From positions 1 to 64,000 of the forward strand of contig CALMXZ010000002.1 in NCBI GenBank assembly GCA_937873495.1: a stretch of DNA of 64,000 nt, in the 5' to 3' direction. The DNA comes from an uncultured Trueperaceae bacterium (GTDB lineage: Bacteria; Deinococcota; Deinococci; Deinococcales; Trueperaceae). The position numbers were made by a program, and so were the translations under genes. Below, one piece after another: positions 24,951 through 33,041 of the stretch. The notes under the pieces are model-generated. The model worked only from the letters and a program-made list of their open reading frames with translations. It searched no databases and was not told where the DNA came from. Each line of letters opens with the position of its first letter. Positions within the stretch are counted from its first letter, which is position 1.

Positions 24951-26228
24951 TCAAGCGTTCTTGGACAGGCGCTCATCGAGCGCTGCCGCCAGGTCCGTTT
25001 CGACTACCTCGAGTTGCGCGCCGCTCGTGAGGTCCTTGAGCTGCCACGCGCGGCGCTGGCGCTCCTCGGCGCCGCGCACCGCGGCGAAGCGCGCCCGGCT
25101 CCTGTCGGCGTCGCGCAGGCCCTTGCCGGGGTTGCGCCGCTGGTAAGCGAACTCGACCCACCGGCCCGCCCGCCGCAGGGACATGGCCAGCGCCGCGGCC
25201 TCGTCGACCGCGTCGTCGTCGAGCGGCACGAGGAAGAGGTCGGGGCGTGGCGCCTCGCCCGCCTCACGGTCCGGCTCCTGCGCCATGGCGTCGATGACCC
25301 GTTCCACGCCGAAGGCCCAGCCGGTGCCTGGGAGGGAGGGGCCGCCGAGCATCTCGATGAGGCCGTCGTAGCGACCGCCGCCACCGAGGGCCGACTGCGC
25401 GCCGATACCTTCGTAGTGGGCTTCGAAGGCCGTGCGCCGGTAGTAGTCGAGGCCGCGCACGATCGCGGGCTCCAGGTCGAACGGCACCCCCCAGGCGCCC
25501 AGGTACTCCTCGACCTTGGCGAGGTGAGCGCGCGCGGGCGGACCGAGGCGGTCGAGGGGACGCTGCAGCCCGGCGATGAGCCGCTGGTCGTTGGCGTCCT
25601 TGCTGTCCAGCACCCGCATGGGGTTGAGGCGCAAGCGTTCCTGGCTCACCGGGCTCAGTTCATGCGCGATGCCCGCCAGCTCGGCGCGCAGGTAGGCGTT
25701 GTAAGCCTGCCGGTCTTCCGGGTCGCCTACCGAGCCGAGCTTGATCCGGTGGCGTGTGAGCCCGCAGCGCCGCAGCGTGCGGTAGAGGAGCTCGATGGCC
25801 TCGGCGTCGGCGAGCGGGCCGTCCAGGCCGATCGTCTCGAAGTTGACCTGGTGGAACTGCCGGTAGCGCCCCCGCTGCACGTTCTCGGCGCGGAAGAGGG
25901 GGCCTTGGCTCCAGAGCTTCACGGGCTGGGGGAGGGTGTGCATGCCGTGCTCGATGAACGCGCGCATGACGCCGGCCGTGAACTCGGGTCTGAGGGTGAG
26001 GTTGCGGCCGCCGCGGTCCTCGAAGGTGTACATCTCCTTCTGGACGACGAGGTCGGCCGAGTCGCCGACCGACTTCTCGAACACGTCGGTGTACTCGAAG
26101 ATCGGGGTCGTGAGCGCGCCGGCGCCGGCGGCCTCCAGCACTTCCTTGGCCGCGGCGCTCACGCTCAGCCAGGCTGCCTGGTCGCGCGGGAGGATGTCTT
26201 GGGTGCCTTTGACTGCCTGGAGTCTCAT
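24951..26228 (-). CDS. hisS: histidyl-tRNA synthetase
   Basis: HisRS charges tRNA-His. The 425-residue enzyme starts with the family opening LQAVKGTQDILP. It has motif 1 near FEYTDVFEKSVGD, motif 2 FRAENVQRGRYRQFHQVNFE, the histidine-specific VRGLDYYRRTAFE and motif 3 GWAFGVERVI. The C-terminal anticodon domain follows. ATG at 26228 lies 8 bases from a -10 box TACACT (26242-26237), which suggests a leaderless mRNA for an operon hisS-aspS-Cof-asnS. The further in-frame ATG upstream would contradict that and adds nonconserved residues. Confidence 0.95.
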   Translation of the reverse strand: MRLQAVKGTQDILPRDQAAWLSVSAAAKEVLEAAGAGALTTPIFEYTDVFEKSVGDSADLVVQKEMYTFEDRGGRNLTLRPEFTAGVMRAFIEHGMHTLPQPVKLWSQGPLFRAENVQRGRYRQFHQVNFETIGLDGPLADAEAIELLYRTLRRCGLTRHRIKLGSVGDPEDRQAYNAYLRAELAGIAHELSPVSQERLRLNPMRVLDSKDANDQRLIAGLQRPLDRLGPPARAHLAKVEEYLGAWGVPFDLEPAIVRGLDYYRRTAFEAHYEGIGAQSALGGGGRYDGLIEMLGGPSLPGTGWAFGVERVIDAMAQEPDREAGEAPRPDLFLVPLDDDAVDEAAALAMSLRRAGRWVEFAYQRRNPGKGLRDADRSRARFAAVRGAEERQRRAWQLKDLTSGAQLEVVETDLAAALDERLSKNA

Positions 26229-26267
26229 CCTGGCAGAGTGTACACCCGAGCCAGAACGCATAAGAAC

Positions 26268-26296
26268 GGGGCGGGCGGCGCGTAGCCGCCCGCCCC
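26268..26296. terminator. strong hairpin between lipoprotein gene and hisS
   Basis: A perfect 12-bp stem, GGGGCGGGCGGC / GCCGCCCGCCCC, with a 5-base loop. On the minus strand it follows the stop of the small lipoprotein gene by about 38 bases and is followed by GTTCTTATG. It most likely insulates that gene from hisS. Confidence 0.7.
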
Positions 26297-26334
26297 TAGG
26301 CTCGGGCGAGGAGGGAACCGGCCTTACGGACGGC

Positions 26335-26697
26335 TCAGGGGAGGTTGAGCGGCAGCCCGTTGCTCGTTATGCCGCCGGCCACCACGAAGACCCACCCGTT
26401 GCCGCCTGTCTCGGGTGCGACGAGCACGATGCGGGTCGGGGTCCACTCGACGACCTGGGCGGCCTGTCCGCCGCTGCCTTCCGCGTTGGCGCCGAGGATG
26501 ACGTGGTTGGCCGCGTCGCCGCCCGTGCGGCCGTCACCGAAGTAGCGCCCCTGGAGGACGATGTTGCCGCCCTTGACGGTGGGCGTGGACGCCGAGATGA
26601 GGGTGACAGGCACGTTCGTCACCACGGAGGGTCTGGGGGTGCAGCTGGTCATGACGGCCGCGATGAGGCCTAGAGCTATGAGAGCGAGACGCTTCAC
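26335..26697 (-). CDS. small lipoprotein with IPT/TIG-like beta domain
   Basis: A 120-residue predicted lipoprotein. Residues 1-20 form a signal peptide with the lipobox VMTSC, so the mature protein starts at a lipidated cysteine. The rest is beta-rich with the pattern PTVKGGNIVLQGRYFGDG and VEWTPTRIVLVAPETGG. This is reminiscent of a single IPT/TIG domain (an Ig-like fold in surface proteins), judged by eye. The GTG start is set by AGGAGG 6 bases upstream. It stands alone between hisS and the divergent mgtE. Function unknown, presumably at the cell surface. Confidence 0.7.
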   Translation of the reverse strand: MKRLALIALGLIAAVMTSCTPRPSVVTNVPVTLISASTPTVKGGNIVLQGRYFGDGRTGGDAANHVILGANAEGSGGQAAQVVEWTPTRIVLVAPETGGNGWVFVVAGGITSNGLPLNLP

Positions 26698-26837
26698 TGA
26701 TGTCCTCCTACTGATGACGAGGGTAATGCTGCCCCATTCGGGCGTCAATGGATTGTTTCATACGGATAGGATGGCCTGCGTGACCTGCCTCCGGTTCCTC
26801 GACCGCCCGCGCCGCCCGTCCGGGGAGGGGAGGGGTC

Positions 26838-28229
26838 GTGGCTGAGCTCGAAGCGCGCCCCGAGTTGGTCGAGGAGCTGACGCGCCTCGTCGCCGACAGG
26901 CGGTTCGAGGAGCTGCACCAGAAGCTCGTGACGTTCGCGCCACCCGACCTCGCCGAGGTGTTCGAGGCCTTGCCGAACGAGACCGAGGCCGTCGTGTTCC
27001 GCCTCCTGACGAGGGACAGGGCGCTCGACACCTTCGAGTACCTCGGCCTTGCGTCGCAGGAGCGCCTGATCCAGAGCCTCGGCGACCGCGAGGTAGCGCG
27101 CATCCTCAACGAGATGTCCGCCGACGACCGCACCGCGTTGCTCGAGGAGCTGCCCGGCGAGGTCACGCGGCGCTTGATGAACCTGCTGAGCCCGTCGGAG
27201 CGCGATGTGGCGACGCGCCTCCTCAACTACCCGGAGGAGTCGATCGGCCGCCTCATGTCGCCCGACTACGTGGCGGTCAAGCGCCACTGGACCGTGGCGG
27301 AGGCCCTGCGCCACGTTCGCGTCTACGGCCGCGACTCCGAGACGCTTAACGTCGTCTACGTGACGGGCCCGGGCGGCGTCCTGATCGACGACCTCAGGAT
27401 GCGCGAGCTGCTGCTCGTGGACCCAGACACGCGCATCGAGACGATGATCGACGGGCAGTTCGTGGCGTTACGCGCGACGGACGACCAGGAGACGGCCGTC
27501 GCGGTCTTCCGCAAGCACGACCGTTCGGCGCTGCCGGTCGTCGACTCCGCCGGCGTCATCGTCGGCATCGTCACCGTCGACGACGTCCTCGACGTGGCCG
27601 AGGAAGAGGCAACGGAGGACATCCAGATGCTCGGTGGCGTCGAGGCGCTCGAGGAGCCTTACCTGAGCATCTCGCTCGCCAGGGTGATCCGCAAGCGCGC
27701 CTTCTGGCTCGTCCTGCTCTTCCTGGGGCAGACCCTGACGGCGACGGCCATGGGCTTCTTCGAGGCCGAGATCGCCAGCGCCGTCGTGCTCGCCCTGTTC
27801 CTGCCTCTCATCATCTCCTCGGGCGGTAACTCCGGCTCGCAGGCTGCCGCGCTAGTCACGCGCGCCATGGCCCTCGGCGAGATCGGGGTGAAGGACTGGT
27901 GGGCCATCGCCAAGCGCGAGGTGCTGGCCGGGCTCGCGCTCGGCGGGCTGCTCGGCGGGCTCGGCTTCGCGCGCGTCGCCATCTGGGGCCTGGCCCTGCA
28001 CGCGTACGGAGACGCCTGGTTCCTCATCGGCGTCACGGTGTTCATCGCGCTCATCGGCGTCGTCCTATGGGGCTCGTTGACCGGCTCGCTCCTCCCGATC
28101 GTCCTCAAGCGCTTCGGAGCCGACCCGGCGGCCTCGTCGACCCCGTTCGTCGCGACCATCGTCGACGTCGTCGGCATCCTCATCTTCTTCGGGCTCGCAA
28201 AACTGGTCCTGACCGGCACCCTGCTGTAG
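26838..28229 (+). CDS. mgtE: magnesium transporter MgtE
   Basis: MgtE is a homodimeric Mg2+ channel gated by cytosolic Mg2+. The 463-residue protein has the cytosolic N domain of superhelical repeats (1-130), two CBS domains (about 135-262; SPDYVAVKRHWTV and VVDSAGVIVGIVTVDDVLDV) and five membrane helices from about 285. The pore region LPLIISSGGNSGSQAAALVTRAMA is well preserved. GTG is preceded by a strong purine-rich site (AGGGGAGGGG). A Mg2+ riboswitch was looked for in the short upstream region and not seen. Confidence 0.95.
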   Translation: MAELEARPELVEELTRLVADRRFEELHQKLVTFAPPDLAEVFEALPNETEAVVFRLLTRDRALDTFEYLGLASQERLIQSLGDREVARILNEMSADDRTALLEELPGEVTRRLMNLLSPSERDVATRLLNYPEESIGRLMSPDYVAVKRHWTVAEALRHVRVYGRDSETLNVVYVTGPGGVLIDDLRMRELLLVDPDTRIETMIDGQFVALRATDDQETAVAVFRKHDRSALPVVDSAGVIVGIVTVDDVLDVAEEEATEDIQMLGGVEALEEPYLSISLARVIRKRAFWLVLLFLGQTLTATAMGFFEAEIASAVVLALFLPLIISSGGNSGSQAAALVTRAMALGEIGVKDWWAIAKREVLAGLALGGLLGGLGFARVAIWGLALHAYGDAWFLIGVTVFIALIGVVLWGSLTGSLLPIVLKRFGADPAASSTPFVATIVDVVGILIFFGLAKLVLTGTLL

Positions 28230-28376
28230 CCCGGCGGCTTTCGAATCGAAAGAGTTATCCGACTCTAGGGCGGGCTCGCCATGCCCGCGAGGCGGTTCGC
28301 CTTGGAACCTCAACCGTCGCGGACCGATCGCGTTCGATTCGACATTTAACCCCATTGGCATCGTCAAATCGCTGGC
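28230..28376. other. intergenic stretch after mgtE with small hairpins
   Basis: About 150 bases with no gene, less G+C-rich than its surroundings. Just after mgtE come a 6-bp hairpin CTTTCG-AAT-CGAAAG (28238-28252) and a weaker AGAGT/ACTCT stem (28251-28266), which may help end mgtE transcription. TTCGA-type motifs recur (TTTCGAATCGAA, GTTCGATTCGAC). Nothing else recognisable is seen before the lysW promoter. Confidence 0.4.
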
Positions 28377-28405
28377 TTGACATGGCGCGATGTCCGCATT
28401 AGGCT
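28377..28405 (+). promoter_or_regulatory. lysW: promoter of the lys operon
   Basis: A consensus -35 TTGACA (28377-28382), a 17-base spacer and a -10 TAGGCT (28400-28405). It is one of the best matches to the housekeeping consensus in the window. Predicted transcription starts near 28412, giving a leader of about 200 bases before lysW. That leader is much longer than those of the many leaderless genes here. Confidence 0.8.
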
Positions 28406-28411
28406 ACCCCT

Positions 28412-28614
28412 CGGTCTGCGGATCGCGGCGCCCCTGAAGCGGGTGCCGCGCTTACGAAACGAAAGCACGGCTCCGCTACATCGAACTCACCGAGGCGCCA
28501 CTGCGCCCGGCTGGGCGGACCGTTCCCGCGGAAGACGAAGCCCGACCCACCTCCAACGCGAGGCAGGCGGTCGGCGGGCGCCAGGAGCGCCCGCCCGAAG
28601 GCCAGGAGGATGCC
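28412..28614 (+). promoter_or_regulatory. long 5' leader of the lys operon with a hairpin next to the ribosome site
   Basis: About 200 bases between the predicted start of transcription and the lysW ATG. A perfect 9-bp hairpin, GGCGGGCGC / GCGCCCGCC with a 5-base loop (28573-28595), ends 8 bases before the ribosome site AGGAGG. No long T-run follows, so it looks more like a translational control or ribosome-access element than an intrinsic attenuator. No lysine- or arginine-rich leader peptide, T-box or lysine riboswitch core was recognised. Lysine-responsive leader control is known for lysine genes in Thermus, so regulation here is plausible but unproved. Confidence 0.4.
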
Positions 28615-28779
28615 ATGCAGCTGCTGGATACCCCGTACGGACGCCTCGAAGTAGACCTCGGCTCGCTCATGCTCGGCGAGCTCCTCGTGACGGACGAAGG
28701 TGCGGAGCTCGAGGTGGTGGCGCTCGATCCGCTGCGCTTCGAGCTGGCGCCGGAGGAAGCCGAGGACTGGGGCGAGTGA
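28615..28779 (+). CDS. lysW: amino-group carrier protein LysW, without zinc-ligand cysteines
   Basis: LysW carries alpha-aminoadipate on its C-terminal glutamate through lysine synthesis, shielding the amino group. This 54-residue protein has the exact family size, the conserved C-terminal half ([18 protein letters not shown]) and the essential end EDWGE, with Glu54 as attachment point. ATG is 6 bases after AGGAGG. Oddly, it has no cysteine at all. The zinc-binding CxxC pairs expected near residues 5-8 and 25-28 read DTPY and VTDE. The fold must be stabilised without zinc. The stop overlaps lysX (GTGA). Confidence 0.93.
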   Translation: MQLLDTPYGRLEVDLGSLMLGELLVTDEGAELEVVALDPLRFELAPEEAEDWGE

Positions 28780-29735
28780 GCCCGCTCCCCTCGCCGGCCG
28801 CGGGCGACGAGGTGGCCGGGCCGCACGGAACGGCGTCCGTGGCTGCTGCCACCGCGCTTGGGCGTGGCGGCGCTACCCGCCAGGCCGTAGCTACCGGCAT
28901 CGCCATCGTCTACGACCGGCTGCGCGAGGAGGAGCGCCTGCTCTTCGAAGCCTTCGAGCGCCTGAGCGTCCTCTTCACCGCCGTTTACGCCCCCTCGCTG
29001 GCGCTGGAGTTGGGCGCCGGCCCTCAGCCCGCCGTCGTCCTGGAGCGCTGCGTGTCGCAGTGGCGCGGCCTGAGCCTCGCGCACGCCTACGAGGCGGCCG
29101 GGAGCACCGTGATCAACCGCCCCGACGTGATACGGACGTGCGGCGACAAGCTCGCTACCAGCGCCGCCCTCGTGCGCCAGGGCGTGCCGACGCCCCGCAC
29201 GAGCGTCGCGGTCGACGCCGACGCGGCGCTGGCCGAGGCCGAGCGCCTCGGCTACCCCGTGGTCATCAAGCCCCTCGTGGGGAGCTGGGGACGGCTCGTG
29301 GCGCGGGCCGAGAGCCCGGCGGCGCTCGAAGCGCTGATCGAGTACAAGGAGGTGCTCGGCGGCCCCGAGCACAAGGTGCACTACCTGCAGGAGTACGTGG
29401 AGAAGCCCGGCCGTGACATCCGGGCGTTCGTGGTGGGCGACGAGGTCATCTGCGCCATCTACCGCTCCTCTGAGCACTGGATCACCAACACCGCTCGGGG
29501 CGGCAGGGCGAGCGACTGCCCGCTGACCGACGAGCTCGTCGAGCGCTGCCTTGGCGCGGCGCGCGCCGTAGGCGGCGGCATCCTCGCCATCGACCTGGTG
29601 GAGTCGAGCCGCGGCCTGCTCGTCGTGGAGGTCAACCACACCATGGAGTTCCGCAACTCCATCACCACGACCGGCGTCGACATCCCCGGTCGGATCGCCG
29701 GGTACGCCGCCCGGCAGCTGGAACTCTCGGCGTGA
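28776..29735 (+). CDS. lysX: LysW--alpha-aminoadipate ligase
   Basis: LysX is an ATP-grasp ligase that joins alpha-aminoadipate to the C-terminal glutamate of LysW. It shows the family opening [15 protein letters not shown], the ATP-grasp blocks [14 protein letters not shown] and [18 protein letters not shown], and the metal and ATP site [15 protein letters not shown], followed by [16 protein letters not shown] at 28776 overlaps the lysW stop and gives 319 residues, about 40 more than usual. The extra N-terminus is Ala/Gly-rich and may not be translated if a later GTG is used. No second lysX/argX-like gene is seen here. Confidence 0.9.
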   Translation: MSPLPSPAAGDEVAGPHGTASVAAATALGRGGATRQAVATGIAIVYDRLREEERLLFEAFERLSVLFTAVYAPSLALELGAGPQPAVVLERCVSQWRGLSLAHAYEAAGSTVINRPDVIRTCGDKLATSAALVRQGVPTPRTSVAVDADAALAEAERLGYPVVIKPLVGSWGRLVARAESPAALEALIEYKEVLGGPEHKVHYLQEYVEKPGRDIRAFVVGDEVICAIYRSSEHWITNTARGGRASDCPLTDELVERCLGAARAVGGGILAIDLVESSRGLLVVEVNHTMEFRNSITTTGVDIPGRIAGYAARQLELSA

Positions 29736-29820
29736 ACCCCGTGGAGCGCGCGGTGGTCTCGCGCCCGGGCGTGGCGTGCGGGCGCGCCGTGGCGGCGCGA
29801 CACCGCCGGGGACGTGCGGC

Positions 29821-30948
29821 TTGAAGCCGGTGCGGGTCGGCATCCTAGGAGCGTCCGGCTACGCCGGCGGCGAGTTCCTCAGGCTGGCGCTCGGGCACCC
29901 GGGCCTTGAGGTCGGCCAGGTGACTAGTAGGGAGTACGCGGGCCAACCGGTTCACATCGTCCACCCCAACCTCCGTGGCGTCACCGGCTTGCGCTTCTGC
30001 CGACCGGAGGAGCTCGAGCCCGTCGACGTGCTCGTGAGCGCGCTGCCTCACGGCGGGCTCGCCGAGCGGGTGGACGACTACCTGCCGCTGGCGCGGCGCG
30101 CGCTCATCGACCTCTCCGATGACTTCCGCCTGCGGAGCGCCGGGGCATACGGCGCCTTCCACAGCCGGCCGCACCCGCGCCCCGACCTGCTCGGCACGTT
30201 CATCTACGGCAACCCGGAGCTGCACCGCGCGGAGCTCGTCGACGCCGCCTCGGTACCGGCCGCGGTGGGTGCCGCGGCCCGGGCTGACGGGCTGAGCGAC
30301 CTCATCGAAGGCGCCGTACCGGGCGGTCCGGTCAGGATCGCGGGTGCGGGCTGCATCGCCACGGCCACGATCCTCGCGCTGCACCCCCTCGTGGTCGCCG
30401 GCGTCCTGAACGTGGAGCGCGACGTGATCGCGGACGCCAAGATCGGCAGCAGCGCGGCCGGGAAGGACGTCTCCTTGGCCTCGCACCACCCCGAGCGGTC
30501 GGGCGCCGTGCGGACCTACGCCCCGACCGGGCACCGGCACCAGGCCGAGATCGCCCAGGAGCTCGCGGGCGGTCCGACCGTGCACCTGAGCGCCACGGCC
30601 GTGGAGCGGGTGCGGGGCGTGCTCGTCGCCGCCCACGCGTTCGTGCGCGAGGGGGTGGGGGAGCCGGAGGTGCTCGAGGCGTTCAGGCGCGCGTACGACG
30701 CGGAGCCGTTCGTCCGCCTCGTGCGGGCGCGCCGCGGCGTGCACCGCGTACCGGACCCGCGGATCCTCGACGGGACCAACTACTGCGACGTCGGCTTCGC
30801 GTTCGACGAGCTCACGGGCAGGGTCGTGGCGCTGGCGGCGCTCGACAACCTCGTGAAGGGCACGGCCGGGCACGCCGTGCAGGCTCTCAACCTCGCCCTC
30901 GGCTTCCCGGAGGCCACGGGCCTCGGCTTCACGGGGCTGCACCCGTGA
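29821..30948 (+). CDS. lysY: [LysW]-aminoadipate semialdehyde-forming reductase (ArgC family)
   Basis: LysY reduces LysW-aminoadipyl phosphate to the semialdehyde with NADPH and belongs to the ArgC family. The 375-residue protein has the Rossmann start VRVGILGASGYAGGEFLRLAL, the conserved SALPHG and LIDLSDDFRL, and the active-site cysteine in AGAGCIATAT. HNxx-type SAAGKDVSLASHH and LDNLVKGTAGHAVQALN follow. TTG at 29821 is preferred because it gives the Thermus-like N-terminus (Met-Lys, then the Rossmann strand) and has GGGGA upstream. GTG at 29776 would add 15 residues. ArgC itself is the alternative; operon context decides. Confidence 0.88.
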   Translation: MKPVRVGILGASGYAGGEFLRLALGHPGLEVGQVTSREYAGQPVHIVHPNLRGVTGLRFCRPEELEPVDVLVSALPHGGLAERVDDYLPLARRALIDLSDDFRLRSAGAYGAFHSRPHPRPDLLGTFIYGNPELHRAELVDAASVPAAVGAAARADGLSDLIEGAVPGGPVRIAGAGCIATATILALHPLVVAGVLNVERDVIADAKIGSSAAGKDVSLASHHPERSGAVRTYAPTGHRHQAEIAQELAGGPTVHLSATAVERVRGVLVAAHAFVREGVGEPEVLEAFRRAYDAEPFVRLVRARRGVHRVPDPRILDGTNYCDVGFAFDELTGRVVALAALDNLVKGTAGHAVQALNLALGFPEATGLGFTGLHP

Positions 30949-31757
30949 GCGCGCCCGTGGTGGTGAAGGTGGGCGGGTCGGAGGGCATCGACCTGGGCGC
31001 CGTATGCGACGACGTCGCCGCCATGTGGCAGGGCGGAAGGCGCGTCGTGCTCGTGCACGGCGGCAGCGCCGAGACGAACCGCGTCTCTGCCAAGCTCGGC
31101 GTGCCGCCCCGCTTCGTGACGAGCCCGAGCGGGCATCAGAGCCGCTTCACCGATCGGGCGACCCTGGAGGTCTTCGAGATGGTCTACTGCGGCAAGGTCA
31201 ACAAGGGCCTCGTCGAGGGCCTGCAGGGGCGCGGCGTGAACGCCGTCGGCCTCTCGGGGCTGGACGGCCGGCTCCTCGAGGGCCGCCTCAAGAGCACCGT
31301 CCGGTCCGTCGAGGACGGCCGCGTGCTCGTGCTGCACGGCGACCATACGGGTACGGTCGAGAAGGTCAACGTCGCCCTGCTCGAGCTGCTCCTCGGCAAC
31401 GGCTACCTGCCCGTGCTCACGCCACCCGCCGTCAGCTTCGAGGGGGTCGCGATGAACGTGGACGGTGACCGCGCGGCGGCGGCCGTGGCTGTCGCGCTCG
31501 GGGCCGAGGCGCTCGTGCTTCTCTCCAACGTGCCCGGCCTGCTGCGAGAGTTCCCGGACGAGGCCACGCTGGTTGACCGCGTCGACGCCGCCGCACCGGA
31601 GGCGGCCATGGAGCTGGCGCAGGGGCGGATGAAGAAGAAGGTCATGGGCGCCGTGGCCGCCGTGCAGGGTGGCGTCGGCAGGGTCGTGCTGGGAGATGCG
31701 CGCGTCGGCGAGCCCGTCAGCCGGGCCTTGCGCGGACAAGGAACGGTGGTGGCGTGA
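30945..31757 (+). CDS. lysZ: [LysW]-aminoadipate kinase (ArgB family)
   Basis: LysZ phosphorylates the side-chain carboxylate of LysW-bound aminoadipate. The 270-residue amino acid kinase shows VVVKVGGSEGIDL at the start, the substrate loop VLVHGGSAETNRVSAKLG, and SRFTDRATLEVFEMVYCGKVNKGLV. Near the ATP site are NVDGDRAAAAVAVAL and the lysines of GRMKKKVMGA. It differs from classical ArgB in the same way as Thermus LysZ (residues after VHGG, and the CGKVNK block). GTG overlaps the lysY stop, and the end overlaps lysJ, so the three are tightly coupled. Confidence 0.9.
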   Translation: MSAPVVVKVGGSEGIDLGAVCDDVAAMWQGGRRVVLVHGGSAETNRVSAKLGVPPRFVTSPSGHQSRFTDRATLEVFEMVYCGKVNKGLVEGLQGRGVNAVGLSGLDGRLLEGRLKSTVRSVEDGRVLVLHGDHTGTVEKVNVALLELLLGNGYLPVLTPPAVSFEGVAMNVDGDRAAAAVAVALGAEALVLLSNVPGLLREFPDEATLVDRVDAAAPEAAMELAQGRMKKKVMGAVAAVQGGVGRVVLGDARVGEPVSRALRGQGTVVA

Positions 31758-33004
31758 GCGGGGAGACGAGCCGGCCGCATGGCGGACGGTCGGGCCCGGG
31801 CGCGGCCGAGGCCGGGAGCCAACCCTTGAGCGTCGGACCGGCGACGGCCGCGCTCCTGGAGCGGGAGGAGCGCGTCGGCTCCACGCTCTACCGACCCGAG
31901 GTCGCGTTCGTGCGCGGATCCAGCGCCTACCTGTACGACGCCGACGACCGCGAGTACCTCGACTTCATGGCCGGCATCGGGGTGGCCAGCCTCGGCCACG
32001 CCAACCCGCGCCTGGCGGACGCGCTCAAGCGCCAGGCCGACCGCCTCGTCGTGTGCCCGCAGAGCCAGGGCAACGACGTGCGCGCCGAGTTCCTCGAGCG
32101 CCTCACCGCGTTGGCCGGCGCGCCGCTGACGCGCGCCTTCCTGAGCAACTCCGGCAGCGAGGCCAACGAGGCCGCCGTGAAGTGGGCGCGCGCCGCCACG
32201 GGGCGCCGCAAGGTCGTCGCCGCCAAGCGCGGCTTCGCCGGCCGCACCCTCGGCGCCCTCTCGCTCACGTGGGAGGCCTCCTACCGCCAGCCGTTCGAGC
32301 CGCTGCCGACGACGGCGGAGTTCGTTGCGTTCGGCGACGTGCAAGCCCTGGAGGCCGCCATCGACGCGGACACCGCCGCCTTCGTCGTCGAGCCGATCCA
32401 GGGCGAGGGTGGCATCCACGTCGCCCCGCCGGGCTACCTGGAACAGGCGCGCGAGCTCACGAGCGCGCGCGGCGCCCTGCTCGTTCTGGACGAGGTGCAG
32501 TGCGGCTCCGGCCGCACCGGTACGTTCCTGGCCGCGCAAGCGCTGAACGTGACGCCCGACGTCGTGACGCTGGCCAAGGGCCTCGCCGGCGGCGTGCCCA
32601 TCGGCGCGACGCTCATGACCGAGGTGGTCGCGAGCGCCATGCCGCGTGGCGGCCACGGCACGACCTTCGGTGGCAACCCCCTCGCATGCGCCGCCGGGTT
32701 GGCCGTGCTGGACGAGCTCGAGCACGGTGGCCTCCTGGCGAACGTCAGGGAGCTGGGGGAGAGGCTCGCGAGCGGCTTGAGCGCCATCGGAAGCCCGCGC
32801 GTGCGGGACGTGCGCGGGCGTGGGCTGATGGTGGGCCTCGAGCTGCGGGAGCGGGTCGGCCCCGTGATCAAGGGCCTGCGCGAGCGCGGCCTGCTCACCG
32901 TGGCGGCCGGCGCGACCGTCATCCGGTTCCTGCCGCCGCTCGTCGTCAGCGCGCGCGAGGTCGACCGCGCCGTCGAGATCGTCGCGGCGGAGCTCGGAGC
33001 GTGA
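31754..33004 (+). CDS. lysJ: [LysW]-aminoadipate semialdehyde / ornithine aminotransferase
   Basis: LysJ is a PLP aminotransferase that turns LysW-bound aminoadipate semialdehyde into LysW-lysine using glutamate. The 416-residue class III enzyme has LDFMAGIGVASLGHANP, FLSNSGSEANEAAVKWAR (phosphate binding), VVEPIQGEGGIHV, LVLDEVQCGSGRTG and the PLP lysine Lys275 in TLAKGLAGG. A polar N-terminal extension of about 25 residues precedes the core. GTG overlaps the lysZ stop. Members of this family can also serve arginine synthesis, so dual use is possible. Confidence 0.91.
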   Translation: MSGETSRPHGGRSGPGAAEAGSQPLSVGPATAALLEREERVGSTLYRPEVAFVRGSSAYLYDADDREYLDFMAGIGVASLGHANPRLADALKRQADRLVVCPQSQGNDVRAEFLERLTALAGAPLTRAFLSNSGSEANEAAVKWARAATGRRKVVAAKRGFAGRTLGALSLTWEASYRQPFEPLPTTAEFVAFGDVQALEAAIDADTAAFVVEPIQGEGGIHVAPPGYLEQARELTSARGALLVLDEVQCGSGRTGTFLAAQALNVTPDVVTLAKGLAGGVPIGATLMTEVVASAMPRGGHGTTFGGNPLACAAGLAVLDELEHGGLLANVRELGERLASGLSAIGSPRVRDVRGRGLMVGLELRERVGPVIKGLRERGLLTVAAGATVIRFLPPLVVSAREVDRAVEIVAAELGA

Positions 33005-33041
33005 ACGAGGTCGCACGACGCACCGCGGCGGAACCTGCGGC

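Noticed and set aside
26700-26837. Possible Mg2+ riboswitch before mgtE
   Set aside because: The region is short and no M-box core could be recognised; only a purine-rich ribosome site is seen.
28412-28614. Lysine riboswitch, T-box or Lys/Arg-rich leader peptide in the lysW leader
   Set aside because: No matching core sequence, specifier loop or run of Lys/Arg codons after a start codon was found.
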